This document shows, piece after piece, positions 46,393-57,351 of a stretch of DNA of 64,000 nt. The notes beneath the pieces are model-generated. The model was not told the DNA's origin. It searched no databases and saw only the letters and a program-made list of their open reading frames with translations. How positions within the stretch are numbered: position 1 is the stretch's first letter; every line of letters starts with the position of its first letter. Position numbers and translations under genes: made by a program. The stretch comes from Ceratorhiza oryzae-sativae. Lineage: Eukaryota > Basidiomycota > Agaricomycetes > Cantharellales > Ceratobasidiaceae. Location of the stretch: contig JARWMV010000037.1 in NCBI GenBank assembly GCA_030998015.1, positions 62,001-126,000 on the forward strand, in the 5' to 3' direction.

Positions 46393-46963
46393 TATATCTT
46401 GCTTGAAGGGTCCCTCACTTATGGGCATGCTATGGCTCTGTGCTACCTGGTGTATGTGTTGAGACCCCCTGTTACTATCCTTTGGTCTTCCTTAAGTAGT
46501 GGCTACATCAGTTGTGTTGTCTATTTCTATCTATTGTGTGTCTCTATTCTACAGTGTATGGTTGAGGTCCCTGTGGTGGATGAGATAAAGCAAGCTGAGG
46601 TCCTCCAGCTTGCTCTCTATTTCTTAAATACTCCACAAGACATGAGTCAGACCTTTCTGCAGTCTGCAGTGTTTACAGGTCATGTGAGTGGTTTGGTCCT
46701 GAGTAAACAGTGTGGATACCTCATGTGATTGTCTATAACCCTTATGTAAGTTGCTCTTAGGGTTGTTGCAGCTCTGAATCTTATAGAGCCACACAAGGTC
46801 CCAGGGTCACATGATTTAAGTGCTGAGGTCATGTGATAACTTGCTCCTTGCTCCTCATTACAAAGGAGAGATTTAAGGGGAGTGACTTAGTAAGTGCTCA
46901 GCTAAGTGCCAGGGTCATGTGACAACTTGCTCCTTGCTCCTCATTACAAAGGAGAGATTTAAG
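46393..46963. other. CG-poor relic sequence with a short tandem repeat
   Basis: An open frame at 46,387-46,728 has no recognised family. The block TTGCTCCTTGCTCCTCATTA with ACAAAGGAGAGATTTAAG occurs near 46,840 and 46,928, and again near 47,395 beyond the LTR. Presumably old transposon remains. Confidence 0.4.
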
Positions 46964-46968
46964 AGGAG

Positions 46969-47344
46969 TGTTGACAACAACAAGTCAGGCAACAAGGAAA
47001 ATAGTAAGAAAGTAAAAGAACTTGTATTTGACAAGAGGTCAAGTTCTTGAGGAGTCCTCTGTGAACTTGACCTGGTTTATATACATCATACAAGCCACAT
47101 CATAACAAACAAGTCTGTACAGTGAGTCATGGCTGATAAGGGATAGAAGCAGTAGAAGCAACTGCAGAACTGCAGAATTTCACATCAGAGTTGAAATACA
47201 CCTCGGTTATTGGCCCGGAACCTCCCCTGAATCACATGACACAGATATACCATAAAAGGCAGGTATGTTTTGAAGATGGTCTCATAAAATGTAATAAATC
47301 AAGAAAATATTATAGAGTGGATATATGCATGTCAGTTCGTGACA
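46969..47344 (-). repeat. Solo LTR of the Ty3 chromovirus, TSD AGGAG
   Basis: 376 bp, the same length as the LTRs of the near-complete element at 57-64 kb, and in the same orientation. Ends TGTTGACAACAAC and GTTCGTGACA; AGGAG at 46,964-46,968 and 47,345-47,349. Confidence 0.87.
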
Positions 47345-47835
47345 AGGAGCAACTTAATAAGCACCAAGATAAGCACCAGGGTCATGTGATAACTCACTCC
47401 TTGCTCCTCATTACAAGGGAGAGATTTAAGAGGAGTGACTTGGTAAGCACTGAGATAAGCACCAAGGTCACATGATCTTGTTTACCCCTGTTTGCCTTGG
47501 GAGGTAATGTTACTCATAGTAGATTGACTCCTTAGTTCTGTTATGACTGCTGAGTAGGTCATGACAGTATGTTTGGACTTACACAGACTAGTGATGCTGC
47601 AATAGGTGAGCAGCTAATCCTTATATGAGGTTTCAAGACACTTATAATGGCACTTGCAGGTTTATGCAAATGGCAAGGAGCTTAAGGCTAAGTATATCTG
47701 ATTGAATGTAGGCAAGAGGATGCATTACAGGGCTTTGGCAGGAGCATATTTATACTCTACGTACAAGGCTGTGCTTTTAACATGAGTCATAATCCTATCC
47801 CTCCCAGGCAAGTCATATTCTATGTGAGTCATATC
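47345..47835. other. Unassigned CG-poor relic
   Basis: It begins with another copy of the TTGCTCCTCATTACAAGG block. No coding content recognised. Confidence 0.35.
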
Positions 47836-48195
47836 TGTCATGACCTGACACACATATATTCACTATATAATATTTTCTTGATATATTACATTTTCTAAGA
47901 ACATTTTCAAAACACACTTTCCTTTTATGGGACAACTGTATCATGTGACTCATTGAATGTTCCAGACTGCTTACCAAGATGTATTTCAACTTTGATGTGA
48001 AATTCCACAGCTCTGCAGCAGCTTCTATCACTTAGTGATGTGACTTGTAGTATAGTTGTGTTTGTTTTGATGTGGCTCAGAGACTGTATATAAACCAGGT
48101 CAAGTTCAATGAGGTCTCCTCACAAACTTGACCTTGTCAATACACAACTTGTTTTACTCTTACCCTCTACCTTGTGGTGTGTTGTTGTTGCCCTT
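47836..48195 (+). repeat. Old LTR of the Ty3 family, right end unclear
   Basis: From TGTCATGACCTGACACAC it follows the chromovirus LTR in plus orientation (TATAATATTTTCTTGATATA, GTATATAAACCAGG), with much divergence. The right end and target duplication are not recognisable. Confidence 0.65.
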
Positions 48196-49951
48196 ATCCC
48201 CTTCATAATCACCCTTATTCCCTTTGTTGTCATTGCCAAGTCACCCATGGGCTCTGCCCTTGTGATCTAAGGTGCCCACACTGTCACTGTCACAACCTCT
48301 GAAAGCAGCTGTTGGACTTTGCTTTACAAGTGGCTAATGCCTTTAATTGGTCTGGACTCTGTCCTGACTACTGCTGATGTGTGACTTGTGTTGGCTTGAT
48401 GCCTTATGTGTATCTACTGTCTTGTGGCTTGACACTGTATGCACTTTTATGTGCTTGTGGCTGATGGACACCCATTGCTGAATAAGCAACTGTGGACAGC
48501 AGCTAAGTCAGATGCTTAGTGCTGGGGCTTGTGACATGGCCTTGACTCAAGGCCCTTCTAGCTGTTACTTAAGCTAATAAGTCAGCTAGGGTGTCAGCAG
48601 CAACAAGTCAAGTGATGGTGTGGATGCCTTGGGTCACAGGGGCAGAGCCCAAAGGCAACTTGGTGATGACAATGAGGAAGGTATAAGTATGTCACCCAAG
48701 AAACCAGCAGCCAGTATACCAGTGTTCTGCAGGTAAAAATACCCACAAATACCCACTGTGGGGTGCTGGTGCTGGTGCTGGTATGGCCAAAACTGTGTGG
48801 GAAACCAGGTGGGAAACCTGTGGTAATCTGCAAATAAGCACCAGGATACCCACAGATACCCACACAGTGAGAACATGATGAACAGCAACAATGAGAGTGG
48901 AAAAAGGTGAAACTATGCTGCAAAGGAAGTTCAGGGTGACACAAATGTCACCACAATCAAATATGAGTGATACCATAAAACAGAGAAAAATCAGAGCATT
49001 CAAAATATGTATATCAATTACTGTAATAAAATTGTGTACAGGTCAAATCGCAGCAAACACTGTGGGTAAAATAATGAGCCCAAAGCACATGCTAATGAAT
49101 ATCTTAAAAACCAAGGCAATACATGACATATATATATGAATTGATGCACCTAAGCTAGCTGAGCTCAACGAGCACACCCTCAGAGCCATAGACCCAGTGT
49201 AGTGTGAGCTATAAGCAGTTTATAGGGGGTGGAACCCCTGAAAGCACCACAAGCACTAGTATTTCCCACTGTGCAAACATCACTCCTGTTGTTATGACCC
49301 ATCAAATGGACATAACAGAGTAACCAAATATTTTTATGGATTTATGGCATTTTTCCTAAGCAGAACAAGCCATAAACAAGGTCACGTGACTTCAGCACTT
49401 AACCAGTGCTTACAGTGGTTACCCTGAACTCACTCCAGCATTTCTCTCCCTTGTTACTTGGAGCAAGGAGCAAGTTGTCACATGATCTCAGTGCTTGCAG
49501 CAGGATCATGTGACCTCAGTGCTTACAGTGGTTACCCTGAACTCGCTCCAGCATTTCTCTCCATTGTTACTTGGAGTGAGTAGGGCTCTGTGACAAATGG
49601 TTTTCATGTTTCAAACTGAAAACTCATGTTGTGACAAACACATAAAAACAGTTTGAAACTGTTTTCAATGATGATAACCTGTGACCAGTAATTCATTTGA
49701 TAAATCTTTAAAGAATTACATGAGTGTGAGATTGAACTGGCCAAAAAATGAGAAGAGAAAAGAGGGGAGAGGAGAAGAAAAAGGAAAAGGAGGAGGGGTA
49801 GTTGGGAGGGCAGTCAGCCTTATTTCATGATCAGTAAGATAGCATTGAGAGATTGATTTTCTGATGCTTTTGTGGAGGGGTGATTTTGGGGACTGATGGT
49901 TTGGGGATATTACTGTGCTTAGTAGGACTAGAAATGCAGTTGGAGAGCATA
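48196..49951. other. Transposon-derived CG-poor sequence
   Basis: About 1.75 kb without a supported gene. A duplicated segment of roughly 80 bp occurs at about 49,381-49,465 and 49,505-49,575 (CAGTGGTTACCCTGAACTC, each preceded by a GTCACGTGAC- or ATCATGTGAC-like motif). A (GGTGCT)n-like run is near 48,762-48,780. A minus-strand frame at 48,594-48,944 is Cys/His-rich but low-complexity and I do not call it. Confidence 0.4.
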
Positions 49952-50328
49952 TGTCATGAACTGACACGCATATATCCACTCTATAATATTTTCTTGATTT
50001 ACTACATTTTATGAGATCATCTTCAAAACATACTTGCCTTTTATGGTATATCTGTGTCATGTGACTCAGGGAATGTTCCGGACTGGTAACCAAGATGTAT
50101 TTCAACTCCGATGTGAAATTCCGCAGTTCCACAGTCGCTTCTACTGCTTCTATCTCTTATCAGTAGTGACTCACTGTATGGGCTTGTTTGTTATGATGTG
50201 GCTTGTACTATGTATATAAACTGGGTCAAGTTCGCAGAGGACTCCTCAAGAACTTGACCTCTCGTTGAATACAAGTTCTTTTCTTTTCTTACTCTTTTCC
50301 TCATTGCCTGACTTTGTCATCGTCGACA
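49952..50328 (+). repeat. Solo LTR of the Ty3 chromovirus, TSD GCATA
   Basis: TGTCATGAACTGACACGC at the left and CATCGTCGACA at the right, with GCATA at 49,947-49,951 and 50,329-50,333. It keeps several CG sites, so it is younger than its neighbours. Confidence 0.88.
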
Positions 50329-51753
50329 GCATATCAACAAGCACATTAGATGCAAGGAATATCCCATCTGTGGCTTCAACTTTGAAATGTCGTGTGCTGC
50401 CTTCCTGGGCTAGTGAACTATCGCTCTTGCATGTGCACACCCCCTGTTATGGATCACTAACATTTTCTATTATTTTAGTCTGCTCTGCCAACCTCAAGCG
50501 ATGCCTCTGTAATTAATTTGTGAAATACTTGAATTTGTATGCGCTCCGAATTGTACTATTCTCCATTCCATTAAATAGTACAAATTTCCCGCTCTCCAAC
50601 GCATATTTTATTAAGTTTTTACAATAAGATCTCAGAGAGATACAGAGGTTGCGATATTTCCTCTTATCAGGAGATATTGATTACAACATCGCACCGCTCA
50701 TATCTCGGCAACCGCTTACGCTATCAAAGCGATCTTGTGCTCTATCGATAGCTAATCTTCGGCGGTATCTGCTGCCCGAAGATCGTCGCGATCCACCGGA
50801 TCCTCGCGCCGGAATGGCCTGAAGATCATTAGAATCTTACTGGACCATCAATCAAGATCTAATGACTCCAGTGAGTCAGGAGAGCCTTCCAAATTGATCC
50901 AGAAGCTTCTCTGACTCACTTTATGACTCACTGAGATGTAGCCTCTGTTCATTACATGTATATACTATGATAATATGATCTACAAGCCAATAGCAGGTCT
51001 CAGATGCATCAATGCCTTCGATCCACACCCTGTCTTTACTCTCATATCCTATACTGGGCTAGGGTGTACCCCAAGTATAGCAGTACTCTCTTTTGATGAT
51101 CGCACTGGCATGCATGCATCTATTTGGCTCTGGAATGCCCTCCTCAGGGTATAAAAGGACCTCCTCTGAGGCCCTTCCAGACCACTTCACTCCTCTACTC
51201 AACCCAGACCAGTTATTGGTTTCTTTTCTCTTTCTATTTCTCTTGTCTGTGTGTGATTTCTTATATAACTAGTACTGAGGAATAAAGTACCATATTAGTT
51301 ATATACTGTCTGATTCATTGTATCTTATATACAGAGATATATAAGGATACAATATTGCCTGATTGAGCATGACATTAAGTACCAGCTATTAGAGGAAATC
51401 TAAGTAGCTGTAGCTGAGGAAGTACACGCATTAGGCAGCCCACCATCTATCCTATAAGCTATTGCTTAAGTCTAGTATTAAGATTAGTATCAGTTAGTCC
51501 AAGCGACTAGGGCTGAACTACATTTAAGATATCTAAGGGAACCTGACCATAGTAGTCTTGCTCTTTATACCTATAAATTAGTCAGTTTACACTGTGAAAG
51601 ATTAAGACTACCTTGAGTGTTACTTGATCGCATTGCAACTACTTTGAGCCTTCTTACTCTAGTCTAAGAAGTATTGAGTACGATTAGTGTATACTAACAT
51701 ATCTACATTTGCTTAAGCTCTAGATATTCAAGTGTACCCTGACCCATAACAGG
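50329..51753. other. Unassigned region with hairpin and a compact promoter-like block
   Basis: An inverted pair GAATTGTACTATT / AAATAGTACAAATT near 50,549-50,590 could fold into a hairpin. A TATAAAAG at 51,150-51,157 followed by AATAAA at 51,281 about 130 bp later looks like the U3-R part of an unidentified LTR. No coding content. CG dinucleotides are present at 50,680-50,820, unlike the flanks. Confidence 0.35.
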
Positions 51754-52831
51754 AAATCACCTATGACCTGATCACAGGGTTACCCCTGTCAGAAGGGTTT
51801 GATGCCATATTTACAGTTGTCGACCGCCTGACAAAAATGGTTCACTTTATTCCATGTCAATCAGAAGCCAGTGCCATGGATTGCACAAACCTGTTCCTAA
51901 CTTATGTATGGAAACTTCATGGGTTACCACAGAAAACCATTTCAGACCATGGCCCCAACTTTGCATCCAAATTCCTAAGGCACCTGTACAAATGGCTGGA
52001 TATAAAACCTTCCTACTCTACAGCATATCACCCCCAAACCAATGGCCAGTCTGAAAGGGCTAACCAAGTAGTAGAAGGGTACATCAGACACTATGTATCA
52101 GATTGGCAGGACAACTGGGTCTCACTCTTACCCTTGGCTGAATTTGCCTACAATAATGGTGTCAATGCCTCAACTGGCAAATCACCATTCTTTGCAAACT
52201 ATGGTTTCCATCCAAGGTTGGCAGTTGGGGACAGGGAGGGACAAGAACTTCCCTTAGCAGACAACCATGCAGAATGGCTCCAAAAGGGTCATGACAAACT
52301 TAAGGCTGCTCTGGAAATATCAAACCAGAGGATCAAAGAATATTATGACCAGAAACATCAAACCCCAGAAGCCATTAAGGTTGGAGACAAAGTTTGGCTT
52401 GACACCAAGAACATACAGACACAACAGGCCTCCAGGAAACTGGCCCACAAGAGAGTTGGACCATTCAAGGTGGTAGCACAACATGGCACTCATGTCTTCA
52501 AATGGGACTTGCTGATGACCATGAAAATACACCCAGTATTTCATATCTCACTCCTAACCAAATATAAAGACAACCCCTATGGACATCAGGTTCCCCCACC
52601 ACCACCTGTGGTAACTCCTGAAGGGGAAGAAGAATTTGAAGTTGAACAGATCATAAAGTTGTGATACAACAAAAGGTCTAACATCTTTGAATACTATGTC
52701 AAATGGCTTGGCTATGACAAGCAACAATGGTTAACTTACAATGACCTGGTGAATGCACTGGAACTCATGGCTGACTATGTCAAGTCACACCCAAAGGCAC
52801 CCCATGACCCCCATGCCTTGAAGGGGGGAAG
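51754..52831 (+). pseudogene. Ty3 chromovirus remnant: integrase core and chromodomain
   Basis: It starts abruptly inside the integrase (ITYDLITGLPLSEGFDA), runs through HPQTNGQSERANQVVEG and VWLDTKNIQTQQASRKLAHK, and reaches EVEQIIKL then a TGA at 52,662-52,664. In the other copies that codon encodes R or Q. The chromodomain follows (FEYYVKWLGYDKQQWLTY) up to the polypurine tract AAGGGGGGAAG next to the LTR. The 5' two thirds are missing. Confidence 0.85.
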
Positions 52832-53194
52832 TGTCACGAACTGACATGCATATATCCACTCTATAATATTTTCTTGATTTATTACATTTTATGAGATCAT
52901 TTTCAAAACATACTTACCTTTTATGGTATATCTGTGTCATGTGACTCAAGGGATGTTCTGGACCAATAACCAAGATGTATTTCAACTCTGATGTGAAATT
53001 CTGCAGTTCTGCAGTTGCTTCTATCTCTTATTGGTCATGACTCACTGTACAGACTTGTTTGTTATGATGTGGCTCATATCATGTATATAAACCAGGTCAA
53101 GTTTGCAGAGGGCTCCTCAAGAACTTGACCTCTCATCAAATACAAGTTCTTTTCTTTACTATTTTCCTTGTCGCCTGACTTGTTGTTGTCAACA
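52832..53194 (+). repeat. Ty3 LTR shared by two rearranged copies
   Basis: TGTCACGAACTGACATGC to GTTGTTGTCAACA. It lies between the 3' end of one copy and RT-coding sequence of another. It contains GTATATAAACCAGG and the CTCAAGAACTTGACCTCTC block. Confidence 0.83.
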
Positions 53195-56006
53195 ATGGAC
53201 CCATATACAGTGTAGGGGTTAAGGAAGACACTGAGCTGTGTAAAACATTGGACCAGCAAATGAAGGTTGGACATATCAGGCCCTCAAGGTCACCCATGAC
53301 ATCCCCTGTAATCTTTGTCAAAAAGAAAAATGGTAAACTACAGATGTGCATTGACTACCACTGGCTGAACAAAATGACAGTATCCAACATGTATCCCCTT
53401 CCCAGCATAAATGACATTGTCAAAACCCTGTGAGGAGCAAAAATATTTACAAAATTTGATCTGAAGTGGGGATTTAATCTCATATGGATTTGTGAAGGGG
53501 AAGAATGGAAGTCTGCCTTTAAGACCAAATATGGGCTGTATGAGCCCCTGGTTATGCAGTTTGGCCAGAAAAATGCACCAGGTACCTTCATGGCAATGAT
53601 CAGGGAGGAATTCCAGGACATTGAGGGCATATATGTTGTGATCTACATGGATGACATACTGGTCTTTTCCAAGAACCAGGAGGAACATGATGAACATGTC
53701 AGAGAAGTCTTACACTGATTGCAAAAAGCAGGATTATATTGTGCCCTTGAAAAAGGTGTATTTGATGTAACAGAAGTGGATTACCTGGGAATAGTTGTCA
53801 CACCCCAAGGAATAAAGGTTGATCCAGCCAAGGTAGAAAAGGCTGTCAACTGGCCAACACCCAAAAACCCAACCCAAGTCCCAGAAGGGCTAGGTTTCAC
53901 AAATTGGTTAAGGCACTTCATCAAAGACTTTTTGAAAATCACAAAATGTCTGTATGAACTGGTGAAAAAGGATGTCAAATGGGAATGGACTGAAGAAAAA
54001 GACAATGCATGGAACCTGTTGAAGCAGAAATTGAAGGAGGCTCCCCTCTTAATTCAGCCTGATCCCAGTAAACTATTTATCCTGGAAACAGATGCCTCTG
54101 GCTATGCCACAGGTGCTGTACTTCTGCAATATGGAGAAGACAGTATGCTTCACCCAATTAGTTATTACTCCAAGGCCATGGTCCCAGCAGAAAGGAACTA
54201 CAATATATACAACAAGGAAATGTTGGCAATCATAAAAGCCCTGAAACACTGGTGACACCTGCTGGAGGGGGCTGAACACCCAGTGAACATTGTCTGTGAC
54301 CACAAAAACCTGGAATACTGGAAAACAAACAGGCCACTTAATGGCTGTGTCACAAGATGGCATGAATTCCTGTCCAGGTTTGAATTCAAAATCCTGTACA
54401 TCAAAGGAGCCAAAAATGGCAGAGCAGATATACTCTCAAGGCTCTCAAGGCACATCCCTAAAGAGGGGGGTGAGAGCCAAGCTCTGCTTGTACAAGACCA
54501 GTTTTTGGAATTAAAATCACTATGGGTACAAGCAATCACACCAGACCACAACCTCAAACAGCTAATATGGGATGTCATCCCAGGGGATGAGTGCTTAACA
54601 AAAGTCTTGAAAGCCCTGGACAACAACAAGAAGGTCAAAGACTGGGAATGGGATGAGGTACTACTGAGGTATAAAGGTCAGATTTATGTGCCAAACAACA
54701 AAGAACTCTGCAAGCTAGTAATTGAAAGCTGCCATGATAATCCAGCAGTGGGGCACCCAGGGCAGCTCAGGACATACAAGCTGCTAAATTGCAAATACAT
54801 GTGGTCATCTATGAAGAAGTTAGCTAATGAATATGTCATGCACTGTGAATCCTGCATCTGTAAGCACAGCAATCAAGTCCCTCCAAGATTATTAAACCCA
54901 ATACCAGCACCAGAAAAACCCTGGGAGGAAATCACTTACAACTTGATTACAGGACTGCCATTGTTGGAGGGCTTTGATGCCATATTCACAGTAGTTGACC
55001 AACTCACAAAAATGGTCCACTTCATACCATGCCAATCAGAAGCCAATGCAATGGATTGTGCAAACCTTTTCCTAACATATGTATGGAAACTGCATGGCCT
55101 GCCACAAAAAAGAATATCAGACCATGGGCCCAACTTTGTGTCCAAATTCCTAAGGCACTTGTATAAACAGCTGAATATAAAACCCTCCTATTCCACAGCA
55201 TATCACCCCCAAACAGATGGCCAGTCAGAAAGGGCTAACCAAGTGGTGGAAGGGTACCCTAGGCACCATGTATCAGATTGACAGGACAACTGGGTCTCAC
55301 TTTTACCACTGGCAGAATTCACATACAATAATGGTGTTAATGCCTCAACTGGCAAATCCCCATTCTTTGCAAACTATGGTTTCCACTCAAGGCTGGCAGC
55401 TGGTGACAAAGAAGAACAGAATTTTCCATTAGCAGACAATCATGCAGAATGGCTCCAAAAAGGGCACAACAAACTCAAGGCTGCCTTGGAGGTGGCAAAC
55501 CAGAAAGTTAAGGAGTACTACAATCAGAAACACTGGGCCCCAGAGACCATTAGAGTTGGGGATAAAGTCTGGCTCAATACCAGAAATATCCAGACCCAGC
55601 AGGCTTCTAGGAAACTGGCCCACAAGAAGGTTGGACCCTTCAAAGTAGTGGCACAGCATGGCACCCACACCTTCAAACTCAACCTACTGCTGACTATGAA
55701 AATACACCCAGTATTTCACATATCCCTCTTGACCAAGTACAAGGAGGACCTGTATGGACAATGGGCTCCCCCACCACCTCCTGTGGTAATTCCTGAGGGA
55801 GAAGAAGAATTTGAAGTTGAACAGATCATAAAATCAAGATACAACAAGAGATCTGATGTCTTTGAATATTATGTTAAATGGCTTGGGTATGACAAACACC
55901 AATGGTTAACATATGAGGAACTGGTGAATGCACCAGAAATTCTGGCTGACTATGTCAAGTCACACCCAAAGGCACCTCATGACCCCTGTGCCTTGAAGGG
56001 GGGAAG
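53195..56006 (+). pseudogene. Ty3 chromovirus remnant: RT, RNase H, integrase, chromodomain
   Basis: Coding begins at the RT N terminus directly after the LTR, so gag and protease are deleted. RT contains VVIYMDDILVFSKN, RNase H has FILETDASGYATGAVLLQ, the integrase zinc site is H...H with CESCIC, the core has ISDHGPNFVSKF, and the chromodomain reads FEYYVKWLGYDKHQWL. In-frame TGA codons occur at 53,431, 53,716, 54,253 and 55,279 (first bases). It ends at the LTR start at 56,007. Confidence 0.87.
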
Positions 56007-56376
56007 TGTCACAAACTGACACACATATATTCTCTTTACAATATTTTCTCAATTTATTATATTTTATGAGATCATTTTCAAAACATACTTGCCTTTTATG
56101 GTATATCTGTATCATGTGACCCATGGAATGTTCCAGACTGCTGACTGAGATGTATTTCAACTTTGATGTGAAATTCCACAGCTCTGCAGCAGCTTCTATC
56201 CCCTATCAGATGTGACTCACTGTATGGACTTGTTTTTTATGATGTGGCTAATGAGATGTATATATACCAGGTCAAGTTTGCAGAGGACTCCTCAAGAACT
56301 TGACCTCTGTCAAATACAAGTTCTTTTGTCCTCTTGATTTCTGTTTTACTTGTTGCCTGACTTGTTGTTGTCAACA
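56007..56376 (+). repeat. 3' LTR of the rearranged Ty3 copy
   Basis: TGTCACAAACTGACACAC to GTTGTTGTCAACA, abutting the polypurine tract GGGGGGAAG. CG-poor and older than the LTRs at 57 and 63.5 kb. Confidence 0.85.
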
Positions 56377-56583
56377 ACAAGTGTCCCTTTTATGGTCCTT
56401 TTTTTGTGATGGTTTGATTTTCCTTCCTGGAATTTCATATGTAGGTAGGGAACAGAAGCATGGATGAACATTGTTTGACACAAGTTGTACAACAAAGGAG
56501 CAGCAGGAAGGAAAACAGATGGAATGCAAAAGCTTGGAAACAGGAACATGACAACAGATAAGTGGAAGCAAGCACAAGAAGAT

Positions 56584-56975
56584 CTACATTGCAATACCAA
56601 TCTCAGTGGAGGCAAGAACTGAAAGTCCATATTTTGCCAAAATTAAATTGAGGATGATCCAACTTAGCTCATGGTTCTGAGAAGTTTGCAGGAGCTGCTG
56701 CACATCCTGATCAATCTGCCGTGTCAAATTTAAAGGGTCCTGAGGAAGCTTGGACTCTGGGGTGTTCCTAGGAGGCTGAACAAGGTCATGTTCCATCTCC
56801 TCTGACAGATCTGGCTTGGTATGTTGGCTCAGAAAGGAAGCAAACTTGAACATCTCTCTAGGTGAGGGAGCAGACAGGACAGGAAGAGGTGTGGACCTTT
56901 GCAAGGGAGAGGCCCTTGTATCTGCAGGAGCAGAATGTGCCAGGACAGGAAAATCTGGCAGGAAAGAGGAAGGAA
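56584..56975 (-). pseudogene. ORF interrupted by the Ty3 insertion (other part 63,917-64,000)
   Basis: A minus-strand frame ending at 56,584 with a polar, helical-looking C terminus (QIDQDVQQLLQTSQNHELSW). If the 6,941-bp element and one AGGAA are removed, the frame continues upstream without a stop into 63,917-64,000 (GPMPFDAVVWVDLP) and beyond the window. I do not recognise the protein; it may belong to another repeated gene or transposon. Confidence 0.5.
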
Positions 56976-57351
56976 TGTCAACGATGACAAGTCAGGCGAC
57001 AAGGAAAAGAGTAAGAAAAGAAAAGAACTTGTATTCGATGAGAGGTCAAGTTCTTGAGGAGTCCTCTGCGAACTTGACCCAGTTTATATACATAGTACAA
57101 GCCACATCATAACAAACAAGCCCATACAGTGAGTCACTACTGATAAGAGATAGAAGCAGTAGAAGCGACTGCAGAACTGCAGAATTTCACATTGGAGTTG
57201 AAATACATCTCAGTTACTGGTCCAGAACATTCCCTGAGTCACATGACACAGATATACCATAAAAGGCAAGTATGTTTTGAAGATGATCTCATAAAATGTA
57301 GTAAATTGAGAAAATATTATAGAGTGGATATATGCATGTCAGTTCATGACA
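56976..57351 (-). repeat. 3' LTR of the near-complete chromovirus
   Basis: 376 bp. It differs from the other LTR at ten positions, all at CpG sites. Eight of the losses are in this copy. The pol stop lies inside it (57,339-57,341). Confidence 0.93.

Noticed and set aside
47191..47475. Protein-like frame with GPEPPLNHMTQIYHKRQVCF
   Set aside because: The same text appears at each chromovirus LTR (47.2, 57.2, 63.8 kb). It is a chance frame within the LTR, not a gene.
48594..48944. Minus-strand Cys/His-rich frame of 116 codons
   Set aside because: Low-complexity repeats (GGTGCT runs) and a CG-poor relic region explain it; the Cys spacing matches no known motif and there is no flanking gene structure.
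56816..57112. Plus-strand frame crossing the left LTR edge
   Set aside because: It runs across the boundary of two unrelated sequences and has no domain; antisense to the interrupted ORF and LTR.
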